A stretch of 64,000 nucleotides of DNA from Azomonas tarimensis (GCF_042648805.1 NZ_JBHRXZ010000027.1:1-64000); one strand, 5' to 3'; shown: positions 1 to 7,744, counted from the first letter of the stretch. The notes: generated by a model not told the origin, from the sequence alone. Program-made: numbers and translations.

Positions 1-271
1 GGTTCTGGCCACGCAGCAGCATCTGCTGGCGGGTGTTGGGCATGGCCTGCTTCAGGGCGCGGATACGCTCCCAGGGGTCTTCTCCAAGGTAGCGGATGCA
101 GGCATCGAAGGTCGCCCCACCCCAGGATTCCACCGACCAGAAGCCCACCTGATCGAGCTTGGGCGCGATCGGCAGCATGTCTTCCAGGCGGACCCGGGTA
201 GCGAGGATGGATTGGTGGGCGTCACGAAGCACCACATCGGTGATGCCGAGTGGCTGGTTACGGCTGGTCAT
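1..271 (-). CDS. oadA: Oxaloacetate decarboxylase / pyruvate carboxylase-type alpha subunit, N-terminal part (runs off the window)
   Basis: The first 90 codons are visible and begin at the ATG at 271. The protein opens MTSRNQPLGITDVVLRDAHQ and continues with LATRVRLEDM and GFWSVESWGGATFDACIRYL, which is the start of the HMGL-like carboxyltransferase barrel of OadA and PycB. RDAHQ carries the metal-binding Asp of the family. The family transfers CO2 between oxaloacetate and biotin. The biotinyl domain and any oadB gene would lie outside the window. An oadG gene sits 13 bp upstream on the same strand, which favours a decarboxylase sodium pump over cytosolic pyruvate carboxylase. In pseudomonads this annotation is often loose, so the exact reaction is uncertain. 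Confidence 0.85.
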   Translation of the reverse strand, partial: MTSRNQPLGITDVVLRDAHQSILATRVRLEDMLPIAPKLDQVGFWSVESWGGATFDACIRYLGEDPWERIRALKQAMPNTRQQMLLRGQN

Positions 272-284
272 GTCGAACTCCTTT

Positions 285-527
285 TCAGCCCCGACGGGCA
301 CGGTGGCGTTGGAGGGCGATGCGAATGGCAGTGAAGGTCTCGTCATCCACGTGCGCAGAGGGGCTTTCGACGGGTGCGAGCTGGAGTGCCTGTGGCCCTT
401 CGAGGCGGCCCACGAGCGACGACATGAGGCGCACGCAGACGATCAGCAGTACAAGAAAGCAGAACACGAATCCCATGCCGAACAACATGAGCTCAGCGCC
501 TCGGGCAATCATTTCGGTGGATGTCAT
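285..527 (-). CDS. oadG: Oxaloacetate decarboxylase gamma subunit (OadG family)
   Basis: An 80-residue protein with one hydrophobic helix at about residues 12-35 (LMLFGMGFVFCFLVLLIVCV) and a polar tail. This is the size and layout of OadG, the small membrane subunit that anchors and stabilises the sodium-pumping oxaloacetate decarboxylase. The tail lacks the usual proline/lysine-rich and histidine zinc-site character, ending in an arginine-rich HRARRG. It sits immediately upstream of oadA, which is the main support, since such short proteins have weak sequence signatures. Confidence 0.7.
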   Translation of the reverse strand: MTSTEMIARGAELMLFGMGFVFCFLVLLIVCVRLMSSLVGRLEGPQALQLAPVESPSAHVDDETFTAIRIALQRHRARRG

Positions 528-579
528 GGTGGGGGTACTCCGGCGCTTGCGGCGCTCTTGTTGTGAAGATGAAAGGTGT

Positions 580-1350
580 CTAGAGCGAACTGATCAGGTG
601 GCCGCCATCGACCGGAATGACCGTGCCGGTGATGTAGCGGCCTGCGTCCGAGGCGAGCAGCAGCAGTGCGCCGTCCAGGTCTTCCGGTGTCGCCACACGC
701 CGTTGCGGAATCCGACTGATCAACCGCTGCCCGGCCTCGCTGGCCAGGAAGTCGCGGTTCAGGTCGGTCTCCACATAGCCGGGAGCGAGGGCATTTACCC
801 TGATTTCGTGGCGAGCTAGCTCCAGCGCCATGGCCTTGCTCAACTGGATGAGCCCGGCCTTGGACGTGGCATAGGCGCTGGTGCCGCCCGCCACCCGGAG
901 GCCAAGGATCGAGGCGACATTGATGATGCTCCCCGAGCGTTCGGCCCGGACCAGACGCCTGGCCCCTTCCCGGGCGACGATGTAGCTGCCGCCGAGGTTT
1001 GTATCGAGCACTTCGTCCCAGGCCTGCGAGTCGGTTTCCAGCAGACTCCCGGTGGCGGTGATGCCGGCGTTGTTCACCACCACCTCGACCGTGCCCAGCC
1101 CCTGTTCGACCCTGTCGAAGGCGGCCCGCACCGAGGCAGGGTCGGTCACGTCCACCGGTACTGCCAGCACCTGTGCACCGGCTTGCTCGAGCATTTGCGC
1201 CAGGGCCGTCAGCCGGTCGCTACGGCGAGCGCAGATGGCTACCCGTGCGCCGGCCCGGGCAAGGGTGCCTGCAAAGTGCTGGCCAAGCCCACTGGAAGCG
1301 CCAGTCACCAGGGCGACGCGGCCATCCAGACGAAACGAGGGCGGGTTCAT
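580..1350 (-). CDS. SDR-family NAD(P)-dependent oxidoreductase
   Basis: A 256-residue classical short-chain dehydrogenase. The cofactor motif TGASSGLG lies at residues 16-23, NNAG at 93-96, the catalytic Ser at about 147, and YATSK gives Tyr160 and Lys164. The C-terminal PVDGGH motif is the usual FabG-like end. Substrate cannot be read from the sequence: the family covers 3-oxoacyl-ACP reductases, glucose dehydrogenases and many others. It lies between the transhydrogenase genes and oadG on the same strand. A redox link with NADPH supply is possible, but this is only a guess from position. Confidence 0.85.
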   Translation of the reverse strand: MNPPSFRLDGRVALVTGASSGLGQHFAGTLARAGARVAICARRSDRLTALAQMLEQAGAQVLAVPVDVTDPASVRAAFDRVEQGLGTVEVVVNNAGITATGSLLETDSQAWDEVLDTNLGGSYIVAREGARRLVRAERSGSIINVASILGLRVAGGTSAYATSKAGLIQLSKAMALELARHEIRVNALAPGYVETDLNRDFLASEAGQRLISRIPQRRVATPEDLDGALLLLASDAGRYITGTVIPVDGGHLISSL

Positions 1351-1420
1351 GCTTGTTGGCTCTCCTGTGTTAAGCGGACGGCCTTGCCTGCGCCCGGAGG
1401 GCAGGGCAGGCGAGAGGCGA

Positions 1421-2857
1421 TCACTCCACCGCCTTGACCATGTCCTCGATCACCTTCCTGGCATCGCCGAACACCATCATGGTCTTGTCCATGTAGAACA
1501 GCTCGTTGTCGAGGCCGGCATAGCCGCTGGCCATGGAGCGCTTGTTCACGATCACCGTGCGTGCCTTGTAGGCATCGAGGATCGGCATGCCGGCGATGGG
1601 CGAGTGCGGGTCGGTCTTGGCCGCCGGATTGACCACGTCGTTGGCGCCCAGCACCAGCACCACGTCGGTCTGGCCGAACTCGGCGTTGATGTCGTCCATC
1701 TCGAACACCTGCTCGTAGGGCACCTCGGCCTCGGCCAGCAGCACGTTCATGTGCCCCGGCATGCGCCCGGCTACCGGGTGGATGGCGAACTTCACCGTGA
1801 CCCCGGCGTGGCTCAGCTTTTCGGCGAGCTCCATCAGCGCATGCTGGGCACGAGCCACCGCCAGGCCGTAGCCCGGGACGATGATCACGCTGTCGGCGTT
1901 GGCCAGCAGAAAGGCCGCATCGTCGGCCGAGCCGGACTTCACGTTGCGTTCCTGCTGCGCCGAGGCCGGGCCTGCAGCCCCGGCCTCGGCGCCGAAGCCA
2001 CCGAGGATCACGTTGATGAACGAGCGGTTCATCGCCTTGCACATGATGTAGGAAAGGATCGCCCCGGAAGAACCCACCAGCGAGCCGGCGATGATCAGCA
2101 TCGAGTTGTTCAGCGAAAAGCCGATCCCTGCCGCCGCCCAGCCCGAGTAGCTGTTGAGCATCGACACCACCACCGGCATGTCGGCGCCGCCGATGGGGAT
2201 GATGATCAGCACGCCGATGACGAAGGCCAACACTAGCAGCATGGCAAAGGCACTGACGTTGCCGGTGAGGCTGTACACCAGCCCCAGCCCGAGGATCGCC
2301 AGGCCGATGGCCAGGTTGATCAGGTGCTGGCCCCTAAAGGCCACCGGCGCGCCCTGGAACAGGCGGAACCGGTACTTGCCCGAGAGCTTGCCAAAGGCGA
2401 TCACCGAACCGGAAAAGGTGATGGCGCCGATGGCCGCGCCCAGAAACAGCTCCAGGCGATTGCCCGCCGGGATCGGGTCGGTCATGGCCGCGACGATGCC
2501 CAGCGACTGCGGCTCGACCACTGCGGCGATGGCGATGAACACCGCGGCCAGGCCGATCATGCTGTGCATGAAGGCCACCAGCTCGGGCATCTTGGTCATT
2601 TCCACGCGCCGGGCCATCAGCGTGCCGATCGAGCCTCCGATCAGCAGGCCCACCACCACGAAGCCGATGCCGGTGGAGGCGATCTCGCTGGAGAGCTGGA
2701 ACACCAGCATCATCGTGGTGATGATCGCCAGGCCCATGCCGGCCATGCCGAACAGGTTGCCGCGCCGCGAACTGGTGGGGTGCGAGAGCCCCTTGAGCGC
2801 CTGGATGAAGCACACCGAGGCGACCATGTACTGCAGGGTGATCAGGTTCATGCTCAT
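1421..2857 (-). CDS. pntB: NAD(P) transhydrogenase subunit beta
   Basis: A 478-residue protein matching PntB of the proton-translocating transhydrogenase. The N-terminal half is a string of hydrophobic helices (domain II, proton channel). The C-terminal part from about residue 300 is the NADP(H)-binding domain III, recognisable by VPGYGLAVARAQ and by the late stretch GANDVVNPAA. The enzyme couples proton entry to hydride transfer from NADH to NADP+. Its start codon abuts the stop of the alpha-2 gene, so the two are co-translated. The subunit looks intact even though the alpha-1 gene upstream carries a stop codon. Confidence 0.95.
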   Translation of the reverse strand: MSMNLITLQYMVASVCFIQALKGLSHPTSSRRGNLFGMAGMGLAIITTMMLVFQLSSEIASTGIGFVVVGLLIGGSIGTLMARRVEMTKMPELVAFMHSMIGLAAVFIAIAAVVEPQSLGIVAAMTDPIPAGNRLELFLGAAIGAITFSGSVIAFGKLSGKYRFRLFQGAPVAFRGQHLINLAIGLAILGLGLVYSLTGNVSAFAMLLVLAFVIGVLIIIPIGGADMPVVVSMLNSYSGWAAAGIGFSLNNSMLIIAGSLVGSSGAILSYIMCKAMNRSFINVILGGFGAEAGAAGPASAQQERNVKSGSADDAAFLLANADSVIIVPGYGLAVARAQHALMELAEKLSHAGVTVKFAIHPVAGRMPGHMNVLLAEAEVPYEQVFEMDDINAEFGQTDVVLVLGANDVVNPAAKTDPHSPIAGMPILDAYKARTVIVNKRSMASGYAGLDNELFYMDKTMMVFGDARKVIEDMVKAVE

Positions 2858-3226
2858 CTACTTGGCCTCCGCCAGCACGGCGACCTGCGCCGAAGCGACG
2901 TCAGCCGAGGCAGGGTTCGCAGCAGGCGCGGCCTTTGGCGCCTTCTTGCGAAACATCTCCAGCATCCGCCGGGTAACCAGGAAACCGCCGAACACGTTCA
3001 CCGCGGCCAGCCCCACCGCCAGGGTGCCCATGGCCTTGCCCAGCGGGGTCAGGGTGAGTGCGGCGGCCAGCATGGCGCCAACGATGACGATGGCGGAAAT
3101 CGCGTTGGTCACCGCCATCAGGGGCGTGTGCAGGGCCGGGGTGACGTTCCACACCACGTGGTATCCCACGTAGATCGCCAGCATGAAGATGATCAGGTTG
3201 TAGACGCCGTCGGAAATCATGTCCAT
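2858..3226 (-). CDS. pntAB: NAD(P) transhydrogenase subunit alpha part 2 (membrane)
   Basis: A 122-residue membrane protein starting MDMISDGVYNLIIFMLAIYV, with three to four hydrophobic helices. It ends in a short Ala/Pro-rich tail. This matches the separate alpha-2 subunit used by pseudomonads and Rhodospirillum, equal to the membrane end of the fused E. coli PntA. I chose the ATG at 3226 because AAGAGG lies just upstream; an in-frame Met 22 codons earlier would add an unrelated basic leader. It lies 29 bp after the alpha-1 reading frame and directly abuts pntB. Confidence 0.9.
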   Translation of the reverse strand: MDMISDGVYNLIIFMLAIYVGYHVVWNVTPALHTPLMAVTNAISAIVIVGAMLAAALTLTPLGKAMGTLAVGLAAVNVFGGFLVTRRMLEMFRKKAPKAAPAANPASADVASAQVAVLAEAK

Positions 3227-3255
3227 GAGAAAGCCTCTTGTCGTTGTTCTGGGGG

Positions 3256-4377
3256 TCAGCGGTTCTGGCGCAACACCTGGCCGCCTTCGCACATCAGGCA
3301 GGCGGCGACGATGTCGTCCTCGCGGTCGGGGGCAAGGCGCCCCTCGCCATCGATCACCAGCTTGAGGAAATCCAGCAGGTTGCGGGCGTAGAGCGCCGAG
3401 GCATCGGCAGCGACCCGGGCCGGCAGGTTGCTGTAGCCGATCAGTGTCACCCCGTGCCGGATCACCACCTGATCGGGCTCGGTGAGCGGGCAGTTACCGC
3501 CTTGGGCGGCGGCCAGATCCACCACCACCGAGCCCGGCTTCATCTGCGTCACCGTTTCCTCGTGCAGCAGGGTCGGAGCCCGGCGGCCGGGGATCAGCGC
3601 GGTGGTGATGACAATGTCGGCCTGCCGGGCACGCTCGTGCACCGCCTGGGCCTGGCGCTTCATCCAGCTTTCCGGCATCGGCCGGGCATAACCGCCGACG
3701 CCCTCGGCTCAGGCGCACTCCTCCTCGGTCTCGAAAGGCACCTCGATGAACCTGGCACCAAGCGACTCGATCTGCTCCTTGACTGCCGGGCGCACATCCG
3801 ACGCCTCGACCACCGCGCCCAGGCGCTTGGCCGTGGCGATCGCCTGCAAGCCGGCCACCCCGGCGCCGAGCACCAGCACCCGCGCCGCCTTTACAGTGCC
3901 GGCGGCAGTCATCAGCATCGGCATGAAGCGTGGGTAATGATCAGCGGCCAGCAACACCGCCTTGTAGCCGGCGATGTTGGCCTGTGACGACAGCACATCG
4001 AGGCTCTGGGCGCGGGAGGTGCGCGGGGCGGCCTCCAGGGCGAAGGCGGTGAGGCCGCGTTTGGCCATCCGCGTGATCAGGGCATCATCGAAGGGATCGA
4101 GCATGCCCACCAGTGCCGCGCCGGGGTTCATCAACCCCAGCTCGGCATCACTGGGCGAGGCGACCTTCAGCACCAACTCGGCACCCAGAGCATCCGAGGC
4201 GGTACCAAGGCTGGCACCGACGGCGGCAAAAGCCGTGTCGGGCAGGGCAGCGGCAAGGCCGGCGTCATGCTCGAGCGTGACCTGATGGCCCTGGGCGATG
4301 AGTTTCCTCACGGTATCCGGGGTCGCGGCGACACGCGTCTCCCCGGGGCGGGTTTCGAGGGGAATGCCTATGTGCAC
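3256..4377 (-). pseudogene. pntAA: NAD(P) transhydrogenase subunit alpha part 1, interrupted by in-frame TGA
   Basis: The reading frame gives a full-length alpha-1 subunit (NAD(H)-binding domain I, about 373 codons) with one TGA at 3709-3711. Upstream are 222 codons beginning MHIGIPLETRPGETRVAATP, with the Rossmann motif VLGAGVAGLQA and ASDVRPAVKEQ. After the TGA the same frame continues as AEGVGGYARPMPESWMKRQA and ends EDDIVAACLMCEGGQVLRQNR, as in intact homologues. There is no frameshift. The change is a point mutation, a sequencing error, or a recoded codon; in an ungapped comparison with remembered homologues the TGA falls on a Cys codon. The promoter, alpha-2 and beta genes look intact. 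Restart at the ATG at 3678 has no clear ribosome site. Confidence 0.8.
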
Positions 4378-4546
4378 GTCAGGCTCCTTTGTTCTTGTTA
4401 GAGGCCGTTGCAGTGCCGGTCAGAAGGCACCGGGCGTCTGGATCATAGCAAAAACAAAACAATATGGTATGTTTTTATATGGGCCGTCGTCTGGCTTTTC
4501 CCCGGCATCCCGGCACAATGCAGCCACACAGATAAAAGGCGGCGAC
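4378..4546. promoter_or_regulatory. Divergent pntAA / lysR promoter region with LysR-type inverted repeat
   Basis: An AT-rich island in GC-rich DNA between two divergent genes. An inverted repeat AAAACA-N8-TGTTTT occupies 4456-4475. Reading towards pntAA, TATGAT at 4447-4442 is a good -10 element, and there is no good -35 hexamer at the proper distance. The repeat covers the -35 position. That is the typical arrangement for a LysR-type activator bound at its own divergent promoter. Assignment to the adjacent LysR protein is inference. Confidence 0.5.
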
Positions 4547-5437
4547 ATGGACTGGGACAACCTCCGCTATTTTCTCGAGCTTTCGCGGGCCGGCCGCCTC
4601 ACCGCGGCCGCACGGCGGCTCGGGGTCGATCACACCACCGTGGCGCGGCGGGTCCAGGCGCTGGAGAAGTCACTCGGGCGTCCGTTGTTCCTGCGATCGG
4701 GTAGCGGCTACAGCCTGACCGAGGCCGGCCGCCGCCTGTCCGCCCAGGCCGAGGCGATGGAAAGCGCGTTCCTCTCCATCGAGCAGGAAGTGGATGAAGG
4801 CAGCGGCGGGGTGTCCGGCCTGGTGCGCATCGGCGCGACCGAAGGCTTCGGCGTTGAGTTCCTGGCCGGACAGCTTGCCGGGCTCACACGCCTGCACCCG
4901 GACCTGCACATCGATCTCCTGGCCGTTCCGCGCATGGTGCGCCTGGCCCGCCACGAAGCGGACATCGCCATCACCCTCGAACGCCCGGAGCGGGGCCCCT
5001 ACATCATTACCCGGCTGACCGACTACTCCCTGCGCCTCTACGCCTCGGCAGACTACCTGGACAGCCACGCGCCCATCCGCCGCCGCGAAGACCTGCGCGA
5101 GCACGGCTTTGTCAGCTACATCGAGGATCTGCTCTACAGCAAGGAACTGACCTACTTCGATGAAATCGGCAAACCCGGCCAGGCGTCCCTGCGCAGCACC
5201 AGCATCCTCGCGCAACTGGAAGCCGCGAAGGCCGGAGCCGGCCTCGCCATCCTGCCCAACTTCGCCGCCAGTCACGCGCCTGGGCTGCAGCAGGTGCTGG
5301 CCGAAGAGGTGGAATTCATCCGCACGTTCTGGATGCTCATGCCCGTGGAGAGCAAGGACATCGCCCGCATGCGGGTCACCTGGGATTTCCTGCGGGAGGC
5401 TGTTGCGGCTCATCAGGGGTTGATGATGGGGCGCTGA
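4547..5437 (+). CDS. LysR-family transcriptional regulator
   Basis: A 296-residue protein with an N-terminal winged helix-turn-helix (residues 1-60, MDWDNLRYFLELSRAGRLTA then ARRLGVDHTTVARRVQALE) and a LysR substrate-binding domain from about residue 90. The HTH variant with DHTTVARR is typical of the subgroup that often stands alone near metabolic operons. The start at 4547 is preceded by AAAAGGCGG. It diverges from the transhydrogenase operon, and the shared promoter holds an inverted repeat, so control of pnt genes is a reasonable guess. The effector is unknown. Confidence 0.9.
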   Translation: MDWDNLRYFLELSRAGRLTAAARRLGVDHTTVARRVQALEKSLGRPLFLRSGSGYSLTEAGRRLSAQAEAMESAFLSIEQEVDEGSGGVSGLVRIGATEGFGVEFLAGQLAGLTRLHPDLHIDLLAVPRMVRLARHEADIAITLERPERGPYIITRLTDYSLRLYASADYLDSHAPIRRREDLREHGFVSYIEDLLYSKELTYFDEIGKPGQASLRSTSILAQLEAAKAGAGLAILPNFAASHAPGLQQVLAEEVEFIRTFWMLMPVESKDIARMRVTWDFLREAVAAHQGLMMGR

Positions 5438-5462
5438 GTGGGCCAGCAGTACCGAGCCGACA

Positions 5463-5624
5463 TTGTTCGTTCTCGACACCAACGTAGTGTCCGAACTGCG
5501 AAAGGTTCGGGTTGGCAAAGCTGACCCGAACGTTGCGGCATGGACTGAACGCGCGCTCGCGGATCTGCTTCATCGCGTCGGCCAGCTCCGAGCTCCTCGA
5601 ATTCGTCATCCAGTGCATCTGTAG
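5463..5624 (+). pseudogene. VapC/FitB-type PIN-domain toxin, N-terminal remnant
   Basis: From a TTG at 5463 the frame reads LFVLDTNVVSELRKVRVGKA then DPNVAAW. This is the start of a PIN-domain ribonuclease: the LDTNVVSEL block holds the first catalytic Asp. Resemblance stops after about 28 codons, the rest is unrelated, and a stop comes at 5624. The other acidic residues of the active site are missing and no vapB antitoxin gene precedes it, since the LysR gene ends 25 bp upstream. It is best read as a decayed toxin-antitoxin locus next to a Fic gene. Confidence 0.6.
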
Positions 5625-5642
5625 CCAGGCTGCCAGCCGCCC

Positions 5643-6797
5643 TCACGGGCCGATCGATGCGCCGCTATCTCCGCCGTCAGTGTTCGCGCGATAACGCGTG
5701 CTGCGCCCACCACCAGAAAGGCGGACCAAGCAGCCTTTCGCAAGGAGGTCCGCAAGGTGGCGGGTCGCAGTGGCCTTGGAAACCTTGGCGACGGCCTGGT
5801 ACTGAGCGGCGCTGATGCCGTCCTCAAAGCCGCGTTCGCCGCCATCTAGCAGGCGATTGAGCACTTTGACCTGTTCGGTGGAAAGGGGCTGGCCGCGATG
5901 CGTCTGCCAGAAGCGCGCCTTGGCCAGCACTCTGTCGATGCGGGCAAGGGCTTGCTCCAAACTCTTGAGTAACGTGTCGAGAAACCACTGCAGCCAAGCG
6001 GTGATATCCAGCGTGCCTTTCTGGCTGGCTTCGAGGATGCGGTAATAGCCGGCGCGGTCATCAAGGATACTGGCGGACATGGCGTAGAAACGAATGGCCT
6101 GCTGCTCACCCTGGGCCAGCGCCAAGTCGGTGATAGCGCGAGTGAGGCGGCCATTGCCATCATCGAAGGGGTGGAGGGTGACGAACCAGAAATGGGCAAT
6201 CCCAGCGCGCAACGACGGGTCGAGGCTGGCATCGCTGCGGCTGCTCTCGAACCAAGTGAGAAACTTGGACAGTTGCTCTTCCAGTCCGGTGCGCGGCGGT
6301 GCCTCAAAATGCACCGTAGGCTGGTCGATGCGGCCAGAAACAACCTGCATAGGCTCGTCGCCACGCAGTGCACCGATCCGTAGCGGGCGCGCTGACAGGT
6401 TGTCATCGCTGGGGAACAGCCAGCAGTGCCACTTGTACAGTCTCTGCAGGTCTAGCGGCTGCTGATGTGCGCAAGTTGCATCTAGCAGCAATTCCGCCAG
6501 GCCTTCTGAGCGCGCCGTGGTGCGACCTTCCTCGCTAACCCCCAAGCGCCGCGCTAGCGAGGAACGCACCGAGCCGACGTTCAGCTGCTCGCCCTCAATG
6601 GCTGATGAAGTAACGATGTTCTGCAGCATGGCATCCAGGCTGCTTTGCGCTTCGGTATCACTCCCGACCGCACCGAGCATGCCGAGCAAGCGCCCCTGGG
6701 CCTGCGTGCAGGCGCGCAGCAGCGGGGCAAGCGGTTCGGCTTGCCAGCTGAAGTGCGGCCACTCGGGCTGCTGCCAGATCCAGAAAGGGTCGTTCAT
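5643..6797 (-). CDS. Fic family protein (AMP-transferase) with C-terminal winged helix
   Basis: A 384-residue protein. The full Fic active-site motif HPFDDGNGR lies at 209-217. TSSAIEGE at 63-70 fits the inhibitory helix (S/T-x-x-x-E-G/N), so this is a class II Fic protein with its self-inhibiting helix on the N-terminal side. The region after about 300 (AAQYQAVAKVSKATATRHLA then DLLAKGCLVRL) looks like a winged-helix DNA-binding domain. Fic enzymes transfer AMP from ATP to hydroxyl groups on proteins. Two identical inverted repeats just upstream suggest control by its own wHTH domain (inference). Targets are unknown. It lies in a small accessory patch with a vapC remnant and a tRNA. Confidence 0.9.
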   Translation of the reverse strand: MNDPFWIWQQPEWPHFSWQAEPLAPLLRACTQAQGRLLGMLGAVGSDTEAQSSLDAMLQNIVTSSAIEGEQLNVGSVRSSLARRLGVSEEGRTTARSEGLAELLLDATCAHQQPLDLQRLYKWHCWLFPSDDNLSARPLRIGALRGDEPMQVVSGRIDQPTVHFEAPPRTGLEEQLSKFLTWFESSRSDASLDPSLRAGIAHFWFVTLHPFDDGNGRLTRAITDLALAQGEQQAIRFYAMSASILDDRAGYYRILEASQKGTLDITAWLQWFLDTLLKSLEQALARIDRVLAKARFWQTHRGQPLSTEQVKVLNRLLDGGERGFEDGISAAQYQAVAKVSKATATRHLADLLAKGCLVRLSGGGRSTRYRANTDGGDSGASIGP

Positions 6798-6812
6798 GGG
6801 GCTTGCTCACTG

Positions 6813-6875
6813 TGAGCCGATTAGCGAATCTATTCGGCTCATTAGGTGAGCCGATCATGCCGGTTATTCGGCTCA
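6813..6875. promoter_or_regulatory. Two matched inverted-repeat operators upstream of fic
   Basis: Two copies of TGAGCCGA-N13-TCGGCTCA lie at 6813-6841 and 6847-6875. Both arms are perfect and the 13-bp spacer length is the same, while the spacer sequences differ. The centres are 34 bp apart, close to three helical turns. The first begins 16 bp before the fic start codon, so bound protein would block transcription or loading. This is an operator arrangement, not a terminator. Confidence 0.7.
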
Positions 6876-6916
6876 CTGTCTAATTGAGGATTAGAGCCGG
6901 TGAGGGCGGGAGGCGC

Positions 6917-7138
6917 TTAACGAACCGCATTTTTTGCGGCGATCATGCCTTTGGCTCGGGCAGCAACCTCAATGGGATTCGCTATATACGCGGCGTCTCT
7001 GGTTTCCAGGGCATCATCGGTGATGACCGAGTGCAGGTTTTCGGGGTTTACGCTAAGGGTGGCTTCCAGTGCCTTGAGGTGCGCTTGTAGTTCTGCCGCA
7101 TCGGGTTCTGGAATTTGAAGGTGCGCTTGTTTGTAGCT
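6917..7138 (-). pseudogene. Open fragment with protein-like composition, no start codon
   Basis: A frame of 73 codons, open from a TGA at 7139-7141 to the TAA at 6917. It reads LQIPEPDAAELQAHLKALEA, then VNPENLHSVITDDALETRDA and NPIEVAARAKGMIAAKNAVR. The amphipathic pattern and codon use look like real coding DNA, but there is no Met near its beginning. I do not recognise the family. It may be the C-terminal remnant of a gene lost when this patch was rearranged. The rest of the 6798-7276 gap holds only the two operators and the tRNA terminator. Confidence 0.3.
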
Positions 7139-7237
7139 TCAGGGCTACAGATAGACTGGCGCGCCTCTGCTCCGGCGTCGGGTTTCCGGCTGGAGGCGCT
7201 GTTCGCAGCGGGTGGGGTTTGTGATCAGGCGCTGGGG

Positions 7238-7270
7238 CCAAAAAGCATGAAGCCGCGCTAGGCGCGGCTT
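7238..7270 (-). terminator. Rho-independent terminator after tRNA-Ile2
   Basis: Reading the minus strand, AAGCCGCGC pairs with GCGCGGCTT across a 3-nt loop (7250-7270), followed by CATGCTTTTT. It lies 6 nt after the encoded CCA end of the tRNA. Confidence 0.8.
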
Positions 7271-7276
7271 TGAAGG

Positions 7277-7353
7277 TGGTGGGCCCACACGGACTCGAAC
7301 CGTGGACCAAAGGATTATGAGTCCTCTGCTCTAACCAACTGAGCTATAGGCCC
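7277..7353 (-). tRNA. ileX: tRNA-Ile2 (anticodon CAU, lysidine type)
   Basis: A complete 77-nt cloverleaf with CCA encoded. The acceptor stem is GGGCCTA/TGGGCCC, the anticodon loop is CTCATAA, and the T loop contains GGTTCGAGTCC. The anticodon CAU could mean elongator Met, but the acceptor has C4-G69 and C5-G68 and the anticodon stem closes with G27-U43. These are the features used by TilS to recognise tRNA-Ile2 and differ from elongator tRNA-Met. It would read AUA codons after lysidine modification. Confidence 0.85.
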
Positions 7354-7410
7354 CCAGAAGGCTGGCGGATTATACCGGCCGGGCCTTGGGTGCGCCAACT
7401 GATTGCGAGG

Positions 7411-7707
7411 TCAGCAGCAGTCGTCTTCCACGCGCTGCAGCAGGGAGACCATTTCGTGGTCGCCGTTGCGCTCGAAGAGTTCGTGGATGACGTTGATTTG
7501 GGCGTGGAGGATCAGGCGGGCGTCGGGTTCGAAGCCGTTGCGGGTGCCGATCTTGTCGCGAAAGTAGCCGCAGAGGGAGCAGCTGCCGTCGTCCTTTCGG
7601 ATGTAGTGCTGGATGCGCGAGTAGATGGTGCGGATGCTGCGGTCGCATTCGATGTAGGGCAATGGCTGGTCGCCGGCGACGTTGCGATAGGTGGTGAGGC
7701 TGGGCAT
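7411..7707 (-). CDS. cowN: CowN-type N2-fixation sustaining protein (CO protection of nitrogenase)
   Basis: A 98-residue soluble protein. The C-terminal half (LILHAQINVIHELFERNGDH then LLQRVEDDCC) matches the pattern of CowN proteins as I recall them: LIHSHIN, then a few residues to RELFE, D-x-EAL-LL-x-x-LE-ECC. The early CDR and the aromatic YFRDK also align. CowN lets diazotrophs grow on N2 when carbon monoxide would otherwise poison nitrogenase. The start is preceded by AGGAGA at 6 nt. The gene lies 75 bp downstream of a CooA-type CO sensor, with a CooA box in front, which strengthens the call. An added CSLC motif at residues 43-46 is unusual. No nif genes are in the window. Confidence 0.72.
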   Translation of the reverse strand: MPSLTTYRNVAGDQPLPYIECDRSIRTIYSRIQHYIRKDDGSCSLCGYFRDKIGTRNGFEPDARLILHAQINVIHELFERNGDHEMVSLLQRVEDDCC

Positions 7708-7744
7708 GGCATCTCTCCTGGTTCCGGTTGGGCGGTGTCTGGCC

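Noticed and set aside
3256..4377. Two separate genes for the halves of PntAA
   Set aside because: The frame is continuous across the TGA, the second half has no clear ribosome site, and each half alone would break the NAD-binding domain.
5512..5694. Second small plus-strand frame between lysR and fic
   Set aside because: It overlaps the vapC remnant and the fic end, with no motif or ribosome site.
7277..7353. Reading the CAU tRNA as elongator tRNA-Met
   Set aside because: C4-G69, C5-G68 and G27-U43 fit tRNA-Ile2 and the TilS recognition set, unlike elongator Met.
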